A stretch of 64,000 nucleotides of DNA, from the NCBI RefSeq assembly GCF_000023325.1, contig NC_012785.1, positions 2,108,001 to 2,172,000 of the forward strand. The letters are read 5' to 3'. A program made the translations under genes and the position numbers. Numbering within the stretch: position 1 is the first letter of the stretch; the number at the start of each line of letters is the position of its first letter. The notes beneath the pieces were generated by a model that worked only from the letters and a program-made list of their open reading frames with translations, searched no databases and was not told where the DNA came from. Below are positions 9,020 through 17,713 of the stretch, piece after piece. The stretch is from Kosmotoga olearia TBF 19.5.1 (GTDB lineage Bacteria > Thermotogota > Thermotogae > Petrotogales > Kosmotogaceae).

Positions 9020-9841
9020 GTGAACAAGAAAGCGTTGTGGATCTTTGTTATGGTTTTCCTCTTTCTATGGGCATTCATGACCTTGTTTCCAATGTATTGG
9101 ATGTTTCAGACATCTTTGACACCAGAAGATGACATAAGTACTTTTCCGCCCCGACTGTTTCCAAGCCGTTTGACGTTGGAAAACTTCAAGCAATTGTTTA
9201 TGGAATCCAACATCTGGACATGGACCAAGAACAGTCTGATCATCACTGTGAGTATAACCCTGTTATCACTTTTTGTTTGTTCATTAGCAGCGTATGCCTT
9301 CGCAAAAATTCCTTTCAAGGGAAGGAGTCCTATATTCACAATGGTGGTTGCCACCATCATGGTTCCAGCGCAGGTGACGCTCCTTCCAACATTTATACTT
9401 GTCAACAAGTTCGGAATAGTGGATACACTCTGGGCTGTAATCCTGACATCGATTGCAAGTCCTTACACGATCTTCATGATGAGGCAGTACATGATATCGA
9501 TACCAATCGATTATATCGATGCAGCTAGAATAGATGGTGCCTCAGAATTCAAGATATATTCGAGCATAATTCTCCCGATGAGCAAACCAGTATTGGGGGC
9601 CAGCGCAATATTCACTTTTATCAGCACATGGAATGGATTTTTATGGCCTTTGATTGTTTTGAACTCTCCAGAGAAATATCCTCTTACCGTTGGGTTGGCA
9701 ACGCTTCAAAATCAGAACCTGAACCAATATGGTTTACAGATGGCTGGAGCTGCTATATCTGCTATACCAATGATTGTGGTGTTTTTCGCTTTCCAGAGGT
9801 ATTTTATGAAGGGACTGATGACCGGTGGTACGAAGGGTTAG
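9020..9841 (+). CDS. ABC sugar transporter permease (MalG-type)
   Basis: A 273-residue membrane protein with the MalG-type EAA loop D-A-A-R-I-D-G-A-S-E-F-K-I-Y and a typical C-terminus ending F-M-K-G-L-M-T-G-G-T-K-G. GTG start, with GGGGAG about 12 bases upstream. It forms the membrane channel with the MalF-type subunit. Its last 17 bp overlap the next gene. Confidence 0.92.
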   Translation: MNKKALWIFVMVFLFLWAFMTLFPMYWMFQTSLTPEDDISTFPPRLFPSRLTLENFKQLFMESNIWTWTKNSLIITVSITLLSLFVCSLAAYAFAKIPFKGRSPIFTMVVATIMVPAQVTLLPTFILVNKFGIVDTLWAVILTSIASPYTIFMMRQYMISIPIDYIDAARIDGASEFKIYSSIILPMSKPVLGASAIFTFISTWNGFLWPLIVLNSPEKYPLTVGLATLQNQNLNQYGLQMAGAAISAIPMIVVFFAFQRYFMKGLMTGGTKG

Positions 9842-10919
9842 CGTTGTCATTATCCTAATTTTTGTGACTGTATTGATAGCTTACCCTGTCGGGATTTGGG
9901 TGGTTAGAGATCAAATTGTTTCACCTGAGAAGATAGAGAATGTTATTAAAATAGCCAAAGAGGTTGGAGCAACAAGACTGTATGTACAGGTAGTTTGGCG
10001 AGCAGATGCTTATTATGAATCCGATATTCTTCCACGAGCAGAAGCGCTTGAAGGTCAACCAAAGGACTTCGATCCTCTTGCTTATGTATTGAAATTAGCC
10101 AGGTCTGAAAACTTAAAAATATCCGCATGGATAAACGCATGTTATGCATGGAATTTTGTCACGAGGCCAAAATCTCCAGAACATGTTATTAATAAACATC
10201 CTGAATGGGTAACCTACGATCAAAACGGTGTTTCAATGCTTAATTATACCGGTTCAGAGTCGTTAGATGTCCCTGGCATTTTTCTTGAGCCGGGTCTTCC
10301 GGAAGTTAGAGATTTCATCGCGAGCATTGCTGAAGAAATTGCAAGCAAATACGATGTTGACGAGATTCATCTGGATTATATAAGGTATCCATTTAGAACC
10401 TTCGGTTACCATCCAGAGGTTCAGAAAGCTTACAGAAAATGGCTTATACGTGCATTAAAAGAAAAGAGAGTAAAAAATCTTGCCAGTGCTTTTGATGACT
10501 ACCGTCGAGAGCAAGTTTCTTTGCTGGTGAAAGAGATTTATGACAGGGTAACCAGCCATGGGAAACGCCTTTCTGCTGCCGTGCTTGCGTATTATGAGCA
10601 AGATGCTTATGAACAACGATTTCAGGCTTGGCTTGAATGGTTAAAAGGTGGTTATCTCGATTATGCTGTGATGATGGCATATGATCCGTATCCGGAAACA
10701 GTTAAGCATTATGTACTCTATGCCCTCGATAGACTGGGAAATCTTGAAAATGTACGAATCGGTCTTGGTGCGTACAAAGTTGTGGAAGAACCGCAAAAAT
10801 TAAGGGATTTGGTGGATAGTGTTTTATATCTGAATCCAGATGAAATTGTTATTTTTTCGATCGCAAGTCTTATGGAAAGTAAGGAGATGCAAAAAATTGT
10901 GCGGGGTATCTCCCGTTAA
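9825..10919 (+). CDS. GHL10-type glycosyl-hydrolase-like protein (DUF187/YngK family), exported
   Basis: A 364-residue protein. It begins with a short hydrophobic export segment (V-V-I-I-L-I-F-V-T-V-L-I-A). The rest fits the GHL10/DUF187 TIM-barrel family: Y-V-Q-V-V-W-R-A-D-A-Y-Y, L-A-R-S-E-N-L-K-I-S-A-W-I-N, and D-E-I-H-L-D-Y-I-R-Y-P, where acidic residues at strand ends would be catalytic. A-V-M-M-A-Y-D-P-Y is also typical. Family members are thought to cleave polysaccharides, but the substrate of this one is unknown. The GTG at 9825 overlaps the permease by 17 bp, so it belongs to the transporter operon and probably feeds or processes its substrate. Confidence 0.7.
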   Translation: MVRRVSVVIILIFVTVLIAYPVGIWVVRDQIVSPEKIENVIKIAKEVGATRLYVQVVWRADAYYESDILPRAEALEGQPKDFDPLAYVLKLARSENLKISAWINACYAWNFVTRPKSPEHVINKHPEWVTYDQNGVSMLNYTGSESLDVPGIFLEPGLPEVRDFIASIAEEIASKYDVDEIHLDYIRYPFRTFGYHPEVQKAYRKWLIRALKEKRVKNLASAFDDYRREQVSLLVKEIYDRVTSHGKRLSAAVLAYYEQDAYEQRFQAWLEWLKGGYLDYAVMMAYDPYPETVKHYVLYALDRLGNLENVRIGLGAYKVVEEPQKLRDLVDSVLYLNPDEIVIFSIASLMESKEMQKIVRGISR

Positions 10920-10948
10920 AATTTGGGTTCAAAAAGGAGGGGTACATC

Positions 10949-11767
10949 ATGAGAAAGCTGCTTGTTAGTGTTGTTATGGTCATGTTGCTTGTAGTGAGCG
11001 TTGTGGCTTTTGCCGATGACGCAAAGGTTGAAAGAACAGTGGTTGGGGTTGTTATGAGCGATTATTCTGCACGCTGGTTTGCTGAACTGGGCTTTTCAGG
11101 GGATCACTGGGATTATCTAGCGTTGATGAAGAATATATTCGATTTTGTAAATGGTCTCGGTTATAAAGCTGTTCCGATATTTGATAGAGATCTCGAACTT
11201 TACGCCAATCCAGAAAGTGATCCCGTCGTCAAATTCACAAGAACATATAATCTTGACCAGGTAAAACTTCTCATACTGTGTGATACCAGAAGACTCTCAC
11301 CACTTGAAGTTGAGGCGGTTAAAAAGTTCATCTCTGAGGGTGGAAAGGTCCTTGCGCTTAGTCAGGTATCTTTCAGAGATCATAACAATAGTAAGTTTGA
11401 TAATCCAGATGTATTCGGGCTTTCTAATGAGCTAAAGATATCCTATAGCTCCTTTGCCTGGAAACCGCCAGCGCACGGTTACATTAAAAAAGCAGCTGAC
11501 CATCCAATCTGGGAAGGTTTGGACGAATTTATACCAACAACAAGACATTGGGTTATGGTTGTTAAGACACTCGAAGGCGGAAAAGTTCTTGGTGAATGGT
11601 TCAACGATGATAAGATTCTGCCAAGCCATATGCCGGATCTCAATGGTGCGATTATCGAAGCGCATAATACAATTTACATTGGTGAAGATCTCTTCCTTCC
11701 TATCAATTTTAAAGAACCGATGGTTCAGATGCTTCTCGCAAATATCATTTTATACCTGATGCAGTAA
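10949..11767 (+). CDS. Exported amidotransferase-fold protein of unknown function
   Basis: A 272-residue protein with a clear signal peptide (cleavage near V-A-F-A-D). The body looks like the ThuA/class-I glutamine-amidotransferase-like fold: a strand ending L-L-I-L-C-D-T-R-R, a helix, then F-I-S-E-G-G-K-V-L-A-L-S. The position where such enzymes have a nucleophilic Cys is not clearly one here, so a binding or structural role is possible. The ATG follows GGAGGGG. It is the last gene of the operon and is followed by a terminator. Function not recognised. Confidence 0.6.
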   Translation: MRKLLVSVVMVMLLVVSVVAFADDAKVERTVVGVVMSDYSARWFAELGFSGDHWDYLALMKNIFDFVNGLGYKAVPIFDRDLELYANPESDPVVKFTRTYNLDQVKLLILCDTRRLSPLEVEAVKKFISEGGKVLALSQVSFRDHNNSKFDNPDVFGLSNELKISYSSFAWKPPAHGYIKKAADHPIWEGLDEFIPTTRHWVMVVKTLEGGKVLGEWFNDDKILPSHMPDLNGAIIEAHNTIYIGEDLFLPINFKEPMVQMLLANIILYLMQ

Positions 11768-11777
11768 TAAGCATACC

Positions 11778-11804
11778 GGGCGCCCGTTACAGGGCGTCCT
11801 TTAT
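11778..11804 (+). terminator. Rho-independent terminator after the ABC/GHL10 operon
   Basis: GGGCGCCC (11778-11785) pairs with GGGCGTCC (11792-11799), with one G-U pair and a six-base loop, followed by a short T run. Confidence 0.75.
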
Positions 11805-11904
11805 CTATCCCTTGGTCATCTTTGACAGTTCGATTTGGAGTTATTGCTGACTCAATCGAGTTGTGAAAGATGTCCTTAGGGGAATTTCCTTGGGAGGTGT
11901 GTTT

Positions 11905-13491
11905 ATGAAGAAACTCAGTGTTTTAGTTTTTTTGCTGGTTTCAGTTATGTATTTGTCCGGAGTTCTTGATGATAAGATCATTGTAATTGATCCGGGGCAT
12001 GGCGGTACCGAGAGAGGGGCCATAGCGACTCATATAGATGAAGCTACCATAAATCTAAAGGTTGGCTTGATGCTTCGAGAAATGTTGGAAGAAGAAGGAG
12101 CAATTGTTGTTATGACACGTACAAGAGATACTACCGTTTCTTTGAAGAGAAGGGCTGAAATTGCAAACATTGTTCAGGGGGATCTTTTTGTAAGCATTCA
12201 TCACAACTACATGGAAACTTCTCCGGAGGCTGACTTTTCTATAGTTTATTACTCTACCCTTTCCGGTGATTATGCAAGAAATCTTGCAGATTATTTGATA
12301 GATAGCTTTGAAAAATACGTTGGCACAAAAGGCAATCCGGGACCGGGTGATGTTTACCTTATGAGAACAGTGAAAATTCCTGCAGTCCTTGGAGAACCGT
12401 GTCTAATGTCTAATGCGGAACGGGAAAAATGGTTGATGAATGAAGAAAATCTTCGAAAAGAGGCGCTGGCGTACAGAGATGCGATAATAAAGCTCTTCAG
12501 TCAAAAGATCCCGAAACTAACAATCGATACAGCAGAAGAAATCAGCAATGAATTTGCTGTTGCCTCTGATATACCACTTACTGAAATATCAGGTTTTTTG
12601 AATTCTACACCCCTTGAAAGAGTTATTGACGAAAATGGATTATCGGTGAAGTTTATAGTTCCAGAAAACATTGCGCCAGGTAGATACGAACTTGTCGTTT
12701 ATGCTGTTTCAAAGGAAGGTATCAGGAGTAAAATGTATCGAAAATCCATAATTTATTCCCCAAGGGCTTCAGAAATATGGGTTCGCGTCCTTCCAACTGT
12801 TGCACCAGCAGTAGTGGGAAGCTATTTTCGTGTAGAGTATGCTGTTTACGCGGGGAAACACAGATTAGAAAGCATTCCAAAAATTATTTCCAGCAATGAT
12901 TTTATCTCGGTGAGGAACGGTTATATTTTCGTTCCTTACATGGGAAAAGATAAAGTAACGTTGACACTCAGCAGTGGTTCAATCACGAAGGAACTAACTG
13001 TGACTTTTTCAGGAAAACAAAATGTCGAGGTTATTCAGGTATATTCTGAAGATGGGAAACTTCTTGATTTAATCCAGAGTTCGGGGAAAGTGATCATAGA
13101 AAAACCTGGATATGAACCGCTCGAATACATTCCACAACTAAAAGATCCTGTAAATTTTGCTACGGTTACGCTGAAAAGAACAAAGTATGGAGTGCTAAAT
13201 GATCAATATGTGGGAATCGCTTATTCCGAGGAGTTTGAACAGGTTGCAAAAGATTTTGCCCAAAAAGTAGAAATGCTTGGAGGCAAACCAATTGTTTATC
13301 GTGCTTCGACAATGGGAGAAGAATTCAAAGCTGCTCGAGATTTCAATAAACACAACTGCATTGTTGTCGCGGTTTTCACCTTTAATACCAGCAGTAGGAT
13401 TTCTATGCTATCGAGGGCACCGGTCGTAATTACCTCTGAAAAAGAAATTGATAAAGTGCTTGATATTTTGATTCAGCGAATCAGTAATTGA
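11905..13491 (+). CDS. Exported N-acetylmuramoyl-L-alanine amidase (Amidase_3)
   Basis: A zinc amidase that removes stem peptides from MurNAc. The 528-residue protein has a signal peptide (residues 1-18), then an Amidase_3 domain starting I-V-I-D-P-G-H-G-G (zinc His), with the zinc Glu in I-D-E-A-T-I-N and the second zinc His in S-I-H-H-N. The catalytic Glu lies in V-L-G-E-P-C-L-M-S-N. About 300 further residues form beta-rich domains and a C-terminal alpha/beta segment resembling a cell-wall-binding repeat; the family is usually much shorter. The ATG at 11905 has GGGAGGTG upstream. It has its own transcription unit behind a terminator, but its role fits the salvage locus. Confidence 0.85.
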   Translation: MKKLSVLVFLLVSVMYLSGVLDDKIIVIDPGHGGTERGAIATHIDEATINLKVGLMLREMLEEEGAIVVMTRTRDTTVSLKRRAEIANIVQGDLFVSIHHNYMETSPEADFSIVYYSTLSGDYARNLADYLIDSFEKYVGTKGNPGPGDVYLMRTVKIPAVLGEPCLMSNAEREKWLMNEENLRKEALAYRDAIIKLFSQKIPKLTIDTAEEISNEFAVASDIPLTEISGFLNSTPLERVIDENGLSVKFIVPENIAPGRYELVVYAVSKEGIRSKMYRKSIIYSPRASEIWVRVLPTVAPAVVGSYFRVEYAVYAGKHRLESIPKIISSNDFISVRNGYIFVPYMGKDKVTLTLSSGSITKELTVTFSGKQNVEVIQVYSEDGKLLDLIQSSGKVIIEKPGYEPLEYIPQLKDPVNFATVTLKRTKYGVLNDQYVGIAYSEEFEQVAKDFAQKVEMLGGKPIVYRASTMGEEFKAARDFNKHNCIVVAVFTFNTSSRISMLSRAPVVITSEKEIDKVLDILIQRISN

Positions 13492-13593
13492 AATCGTGAT
13501 ATGTGTAAACGTATCGTTTGAAAATGTACTACAGCGATTTCATAAGAATATCTTGATAAAGCAATCTGATTAAATTCCAAGGAGGAGAAACAG

Positions 13594-14388
13594 GTGAATA
13601 TAGCCGTACTCATAAAACAGGTACCCGATACAGATGAAGTGAAACTCGATCCTGAGACGGGAACCATGATAAGAGAAGGGTTGGAAAATATCATAAATCC
13701 CCTGGATTTGCACGCATTAGAAGCAGCTCTCAGAATAAAGGAAACTAACGGTGCTAAAGTAACGGTGGTCACAATGGGACCTCCGGTGGCTGAGGAAGCT
13801 TTAAGGGAAGCCATAGCGATGGGAGCAGATACCGCTGTGCTTGTTAGCGATAGGCGTTTTGCCGGAGCGGATACATATGCTACTGCCAGAACCCTGGTGG
13901 CCACCCTATGGAAACTCGGTAATTTCGATTTAATACTCGCGGGAGAAAAATCTATCGATGGAGAAACCGGACAGGTTGGTCCTGAAGTGGGAGCTCTCAT
14001 GGGGATACCTGTATTATCCTATGTGTCTGATATATGTGACGTTTCTGAGTCTGGTATTGTGGCAGAACGAGAGGTGGAAGAAGGAAAAGAAAAGTGGAAG
14101 GTCAGTTTTCCCTGTTTGCTTACAGTTACAAAGGATGTAAACGAACCGAGATTGCCGACACTTTCAGGGAAGAAAAAGGCCAAAAAAGCGAAGATAGAGG
14201 TGCTCAATTGCGACATGACAGGGATAGATCCCGCTATGGTAGGGTTGAAAGGTTCGCCGACCAGAGTGGTGAAGATCAGCACGCCGAAGATTTCAAGAAC
14301 GGTTGAGATGTACGAGGGGAAGAATTTGAATAAAGGTATAGACAAAGTGATAGAACTGCTCAAGCCGTTTTTGGAGGTAGAAAAATGA
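13594..14388 (+). CDS. etfB: Electron transfer flavoprotein beta subunit
   Basis: A 264-residue EtfB/FixA protein. It begins M-N-I-A-V-L-I-K-Q-V-P-D-T, and the family signature region R-L-P-T-L follows later. It forms a heterodimer with EtfA and passes electrons between flavins. GTG start with GGAGGAG upstream; overlaps etfA by 4 bp (ATGA). First gene of etfB-etfA-glcD. Whether the beta FAD supports electron bifurcation cannot be decided here. Confidence 0.93.
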   Translation: MNIAVLIKQVPDTDEVKLDPETGTMIREGLENIINPLDLHALEAALRIKETNGAKVTVVTMGPPVAEEALREAIAMGADTAVLVSDRRFAGADTYATARTLVATLWKLGNFDLILAGEKSIDGETGQVGPEVGALMGIPVLSYVSDICDVSESGIVAEREVEEGKEKWKVSFPCLLTVTKDVNEPRLPTLSGKKKAKKAKIEVLNCDMTGIDPAMVGLKGSPTRVVKISTPKISRTVEMYEGKNLNKGIDKVIELLKPFLEVEK

Positions 14389-15398
14389 GTAAGGATATAT
14401 GGGTTATAGCGGAGAGAAGAAACGACGAAATTCATTCCAGTACCTACGAATTACTGGGCAAAGCGAGGGAAATTGCTAAAAAAGCTGGAGACTTCATGGT
14501 TTGGGTGATCGTATTAAGTGAAAGAACGATGACTGAAACCGAGAAAGGGTTGTTGTACCGTTACGGTGCCGATGGGATTATAGCGGCTGTCCATGAAGTT
14601 TTTCAGAGGTTTAATTTTTTGGCTTACCTTGAAACCCTTGAGAAGCTTGCCAAAGAAGCTGAGCCAGAGATAATCCTGGCACCAGCCACCACTACCGGGA
14701 GAACGATTATGCCAGCGCTTGCAGGTGTTCTTGGTACAGGGTTGACGGCAGATTGTACCGGTCTGGATATCGAAGTTGAAACAGGAAACCTCCTTCAAAC
14801 TAGGCCGGCGATCGGTGGAAATATCATGGCTATGATTAAAACACCAGCCCATAGGCCACAGATGGCTACCGTAAGACCAAAAACCTTTTCGGTACTGGAA
14901 GAAAAATATGATGGGCCGCGCGAATATCGCGAGATCCATCCCATTTTTTTCTCGAAGATCGATCGGATGGAACTGGTTGAATTTAAGGGCACCCCTTCAG
15001 AGATGAAAAGCATACAGGATTCAGAAATAGTCATATCCGGCGGTAGAGGGCTGCGAAAGCCCGAGAACCTGGAGCTGTTGAAAAGAATAGCGAAGCTTGT
15101 CAACGGTTCAGTGGGTGCTTCTAGACCTATCGTTGATTCTAAATGGATAGGGCACGAATGTCAGGTTGGACTCAGCGGGCATACCGTGAAACCAAGGGTT
15201 TATCTCGCTGCCGGAATATCCGGGGCTGTACAGCACATAGCTGGAATGCAGACATCAGATGTGATAGTGGCGATAAACAAAGACAGAAACGCACCGATAT
15301 TCGATTTCTCTGATATTGGTCTTGTGGGTGATGCGTCTGAAATCCTTGAGACCATTCTAAAGCGGTTGGAAGCACTGAAAGGAGAGAAAGTAAGATGA
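14385..15398 (+). CDS. etfA: Electron transfer flavoprotein alpha subunit
   Basis: A 337-residue EtfA. The C-terminal FAD domain shows G-G-R-G-L, V-G-A-S-R (the conserved flavin Arg), Q-V-G-L-S-G-H-T-V and G-I-S-G-A-V-Q-H. There is no N-terminal ferredoxin-like domain with clustered cysteines, unlike the EtfA I recall from the Acetobacterium lactate dehydrogenase complex. It overlaps glcD by 4 bp (ATGA), so the three products probably assemble. Confidence 0.93.
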   Translation: MSKDIWVIAERRNDEIHSSTYELLGKAREIAKKAGDFMVWVIVLSERTMTETEKGLLYRYGADGIIAAVHEVFQRFNFLAYLETLEKLAKEAEPEIILAPATTTGRTIMPALAGVLGTGLTADCTGLDIEVETGNLLQTRPAIGGNIMAMIKTPAHRPQMATVRPKTFSVLEEKYDGPREYREIHPIFFSKIDRMELVEFKGTPSEMKSIQDSEIVISGGRGLRKPENLELLKRIAKLVNGSVGASRPIVDSKWIGHECQVGLSGHTVKPRVYLAAGISGAVQHIAGMQTSDVIVAINKDRNAPIFDFSDIGLVGDASEILETILKRLEALKGEKVR

Positions 15399-16795
15399 TT
15401 GAGATACAAGAAGAGTTGCTTAACAGTCTAAAAGAGATCTTTGGAGATAGAATGAAACTCGAAAGAGATTTCCTCGAGAAATACTCCCGGGATGAAACGG
15501 CTGAACTCGAAGGTTCGATGCCCGGGATAGTTCTGTTTCCCCTGACTCCAGAAGAAATTTCCAGTGTCATGAAACTGGCGAATCAATACAAAGTACCCGT
15601 AACGCCAAGAGGGGCAGGAACGGGGCTTTCGGGAGGAGCTATCCCGCCAAGTGGCGGAATTGTACTCTCGCTGGAAAAGATGAACAGGATAATCGAGTTC
15701 GATGAAGAAAACATGATGATAACCGTTGAACCGGGTGTTATAACCAATGAAATTCAGAAACTCGCTGACAGGCACGGCCTTATTTATGGGGGAGATCCAT
15801 GCAGTAGCGATAGTTCCACAATAGGTGGGAATGTGGCTGAAAATGCCGGAGGAAACAAGGTCCTAAAATATGGCCCGACCGGTTATCATGTGTACGCCCT
15901 TGAGGTTGTACTTCCTACCGGTGAGATAGTCCAGTTTGGCGGAAAAAGGATAAAAGATGTTACCGGGTTCGATATGATTCATCTATTGATAGGTTCTGAG
16001 GGAACGTTGGGTATAGTTACAAAGATCACTCTCAGACTGCTTCCAAAACCAAAATATTCTGTTGCCCTGTTGGCACCCTTCGAATCTGTTGAGAAAGCCA
16101 TAGACGCTGTTCCGAAACTCATGGTTAAATCCGGTACTATGCCTTCTTCACTGGAATTCATGGATCGATCTTCGATACAGTCTACATGTAAGTTTTTGAA
16201 TATAGAATTTCCGTACAGTGATGCGGGAGCACACCTCATAATAGAAGTGGAGGGCAACAACAAAACAGCTGTTTCTGACGATTACGAAAGGATAGGAGAT
16301 ATCTGCCTGGAAGAGGGAGCGCTGGAGGTATTTGTAGCGGATAACAGAAACACTCGCGAAAAGCTCTGGAAGGTGAGAAAGTCGATAGCAGAAGCCCTTT
16401 CGGTGTACAGTCCGGTTCATTGTATGGAAGATGTTTCTGTTCCCATGGCAAGAATTCCGGAACTCATAAAAGGTGCGGAAAAGATTGCTGAGAAACACGG
16501 CCTTGAGATGTTGAGTTTCGGTCATGCCGGCGACGGGAATGTTCACGTGACATTTGTCAAAGGTGATAGAACGGAAGAGTACTGGAAAGCACATCTGGAA
16601 CCTGCACTGATTGAATTATATGAGCTCGCCAGAGATCTGGGGGGATGTATCAGCGGTGAACACGGTATTGGTCTGAAGAGAAAGAAATACCTTCCTATAA
16701 TCCTTGACGAGTCCCAGATCAGGTTGATAAAAGGAATAAAACGGATATTTGACCCGAACAACATACTCAATCCTGGTAAGATCGTGGATCTTTAA
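15395..16795 (+). CDS. FAD-linked 2-hydroxyacid dehydrogenase (GlcD/D-lactate dehydrogenase type)
   Basis: A 466-residue oxidase with an N-terminal PCMH FAD-binding domain (P-R-G-A-G-T-G-L-S-G-G; D-S-S-T-I-G-G-N-V-A-E-N-A-G-G) and the C-terminal FAD-oxidase domain (H-A-G-D-G-N-V-H and G-E-H-G-I-G). It oxidises D-lactate or glycolate and would hand electrons to EtfAB, as in ETF-linked lactate dehydrogenases. D-Lactate is exactly what MurQ releases in the neighbouring pathway, so D-lactate is the favoured substrate; glycolate or 2-hydroxyglutarate remain possible. Confidence 0.85.
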   Translation: MIEIQEELLNSLKEIFGDRMKLERDFLEKYSRDETAELEGSMPGIVLFPLTPEEISSVMKLANQYKVPVTPRGAGTGLSGGAIPPSGGIVLSLEKMNRIIEFDEENMMITVEPGVITNEIQKLADRHGLIYGGDPCSSDSSTIGGNVAENAGGNKVLKYGPTGYHVYALEVVLPTGEIVQFGGKRIKDVTGFDMIHLLIGSEGTLGIVTKITLRLLPKPKYSVALLAPFESVEKAIDAVPKLMVKSGTMPSSLEFMDRSSIQSTCKFLNIEFPYSDAGAHLIIEVEGNNKTAVSDDYERIGDICLEEGALEVFVADNRNTREKLWKVRKSIAEALSVYSPVHCMEDVSVPMARIPELIKGAEKIAEKHGLEMLSFGHAGDGNVHVTFVKGDRTEEYWKAHLEPALIELYELARDLGGCISGEHGIGLKRKKYLPIILDESQIRLIKGIKRIFDPNNILNPGKIVDL

Positions 16796-16814
16796 TCGAA
16801 ACACAACAACCCTA

Positions 16815-16880
16815 TTTCACCATTGGTGAAACAAAAAAACATCCTTTGAATCGGTGATAATCCGCTTTTGGATGAAGTTT
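16815..16880. terminator. Hairpins between converging operons
   Basis: TTTCACC (16815-16821) and GGTGAAA (16825-16831) form one hairpin. CATCC (16840-16844) pairs with GGATG (16870-16874), followed by a T run, and can serve the plus-strand glcD transcript. Strength is moderate. Confidence 0.45.
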
Positions 16881-16894
16881 TTTATGATTTCTCC

Positions 16895-17713
16895 TTACCC
16901 TTTTACAGAACCGGCAAGGAGACCCCTAAGGAAATATTTACCTAATAAGGTGTACACCAAAAGAGTTGGGAGTGCTGCTAAAAGTGCCCCTGACATTTGA
17001 ACATTCCATTCCACGACTTTACTTCCTGCGAGATTTACCAGGGCAACTGTAATTGGTTGTTTAGTGGGATCGCTGGTAACCGTAACCGCAAATAAGAATT
17101 CGTTCCAGATGTTGGTGAATTGCCAGATAATTACCACAACGAATCCGGGTATAGAAATCGGGAAAAGGACTTTCCAGTATGCTTTGAAAATTCCCGCACC
17201 ATCTATGTGAGCAGCTTCTATGAGTTCTGAAGGAACTTCAGCATAATAATTTCTGAAAATCAACGTTGTTATTGGAAGACCATATATGATGTGTACCAGG
17301 ACCAATCCCCAGATGGAACCATAGAGATTTATCCTTTGAAGGAATCTGATTAGGGGAAATAGAACACTTTGATATGGAATAAACATTCCAAAGAGTATCA
17401 AAGTAAATAACAGGTCAGATCCTTTGAATTTAATTTTTGACAGTACGTATCCATTTATTGATCCCACCATAGCCGAAATTATCGTTGCGGGTATCACGAG
17501 AATAAAACTGTTCTTTAGATTAGGAGAAAGCTTCTGAAAAGCCTTTATAAAACCGTAAAGAGAAGGTTTGGTAGGAAGGAACCACAGTCTTTCCAGACTC
17601 ACTTCTGTCAGTGACTTAAAACTGGTTGAGAATAGAACATATATTGGCATTAAGAAAAAAGCTGCGAAGATGAGTAAAAGAATATATGTTAAGGTCGCAT
17701 TTATTTTTTTCAT
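16895..17713 (-). CDS. ABC sugar transporter permease (MalG-type)
   Basis: A 272-residue membrane permease with the EAA loop E-A-A-H-I-D-G-A-G-I-F-K-A-Y-W-K and a C-terminus F-L-R-G-L-L-A-G-S-V-K-G. It overlaps the MalF-type gene by 4 bp (ATGA) and is the last gene of a glucose-type transporter operon on the minus strand. No ATPase gene is nearby. Confidence 0.92.
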   Translation of the reverse strand: MKKINATLTYILLLIFAAFFLMPIYVLFSTSFKSLTEVSLERLWFLPTKPSLYGFIKAFQKLSPNLKNSFILVIPATIISAMVGSINGYVLSKIKFKGSDLLFTLILFGMFIPYQSVLFPLIRFLQRINLYGSIWGLVLVHIIYGLPITTLIFRNYYAEVPSELIEAAHIDGAGIFKAYWKVLFPISIPGFVVVIIWQFTNIWNEFLFAVTVTSDPTKQPITVALVNLAGSKVVEWNVQMSGALLAALPTLLVYTLLGKYFLRGLLAGSVKG

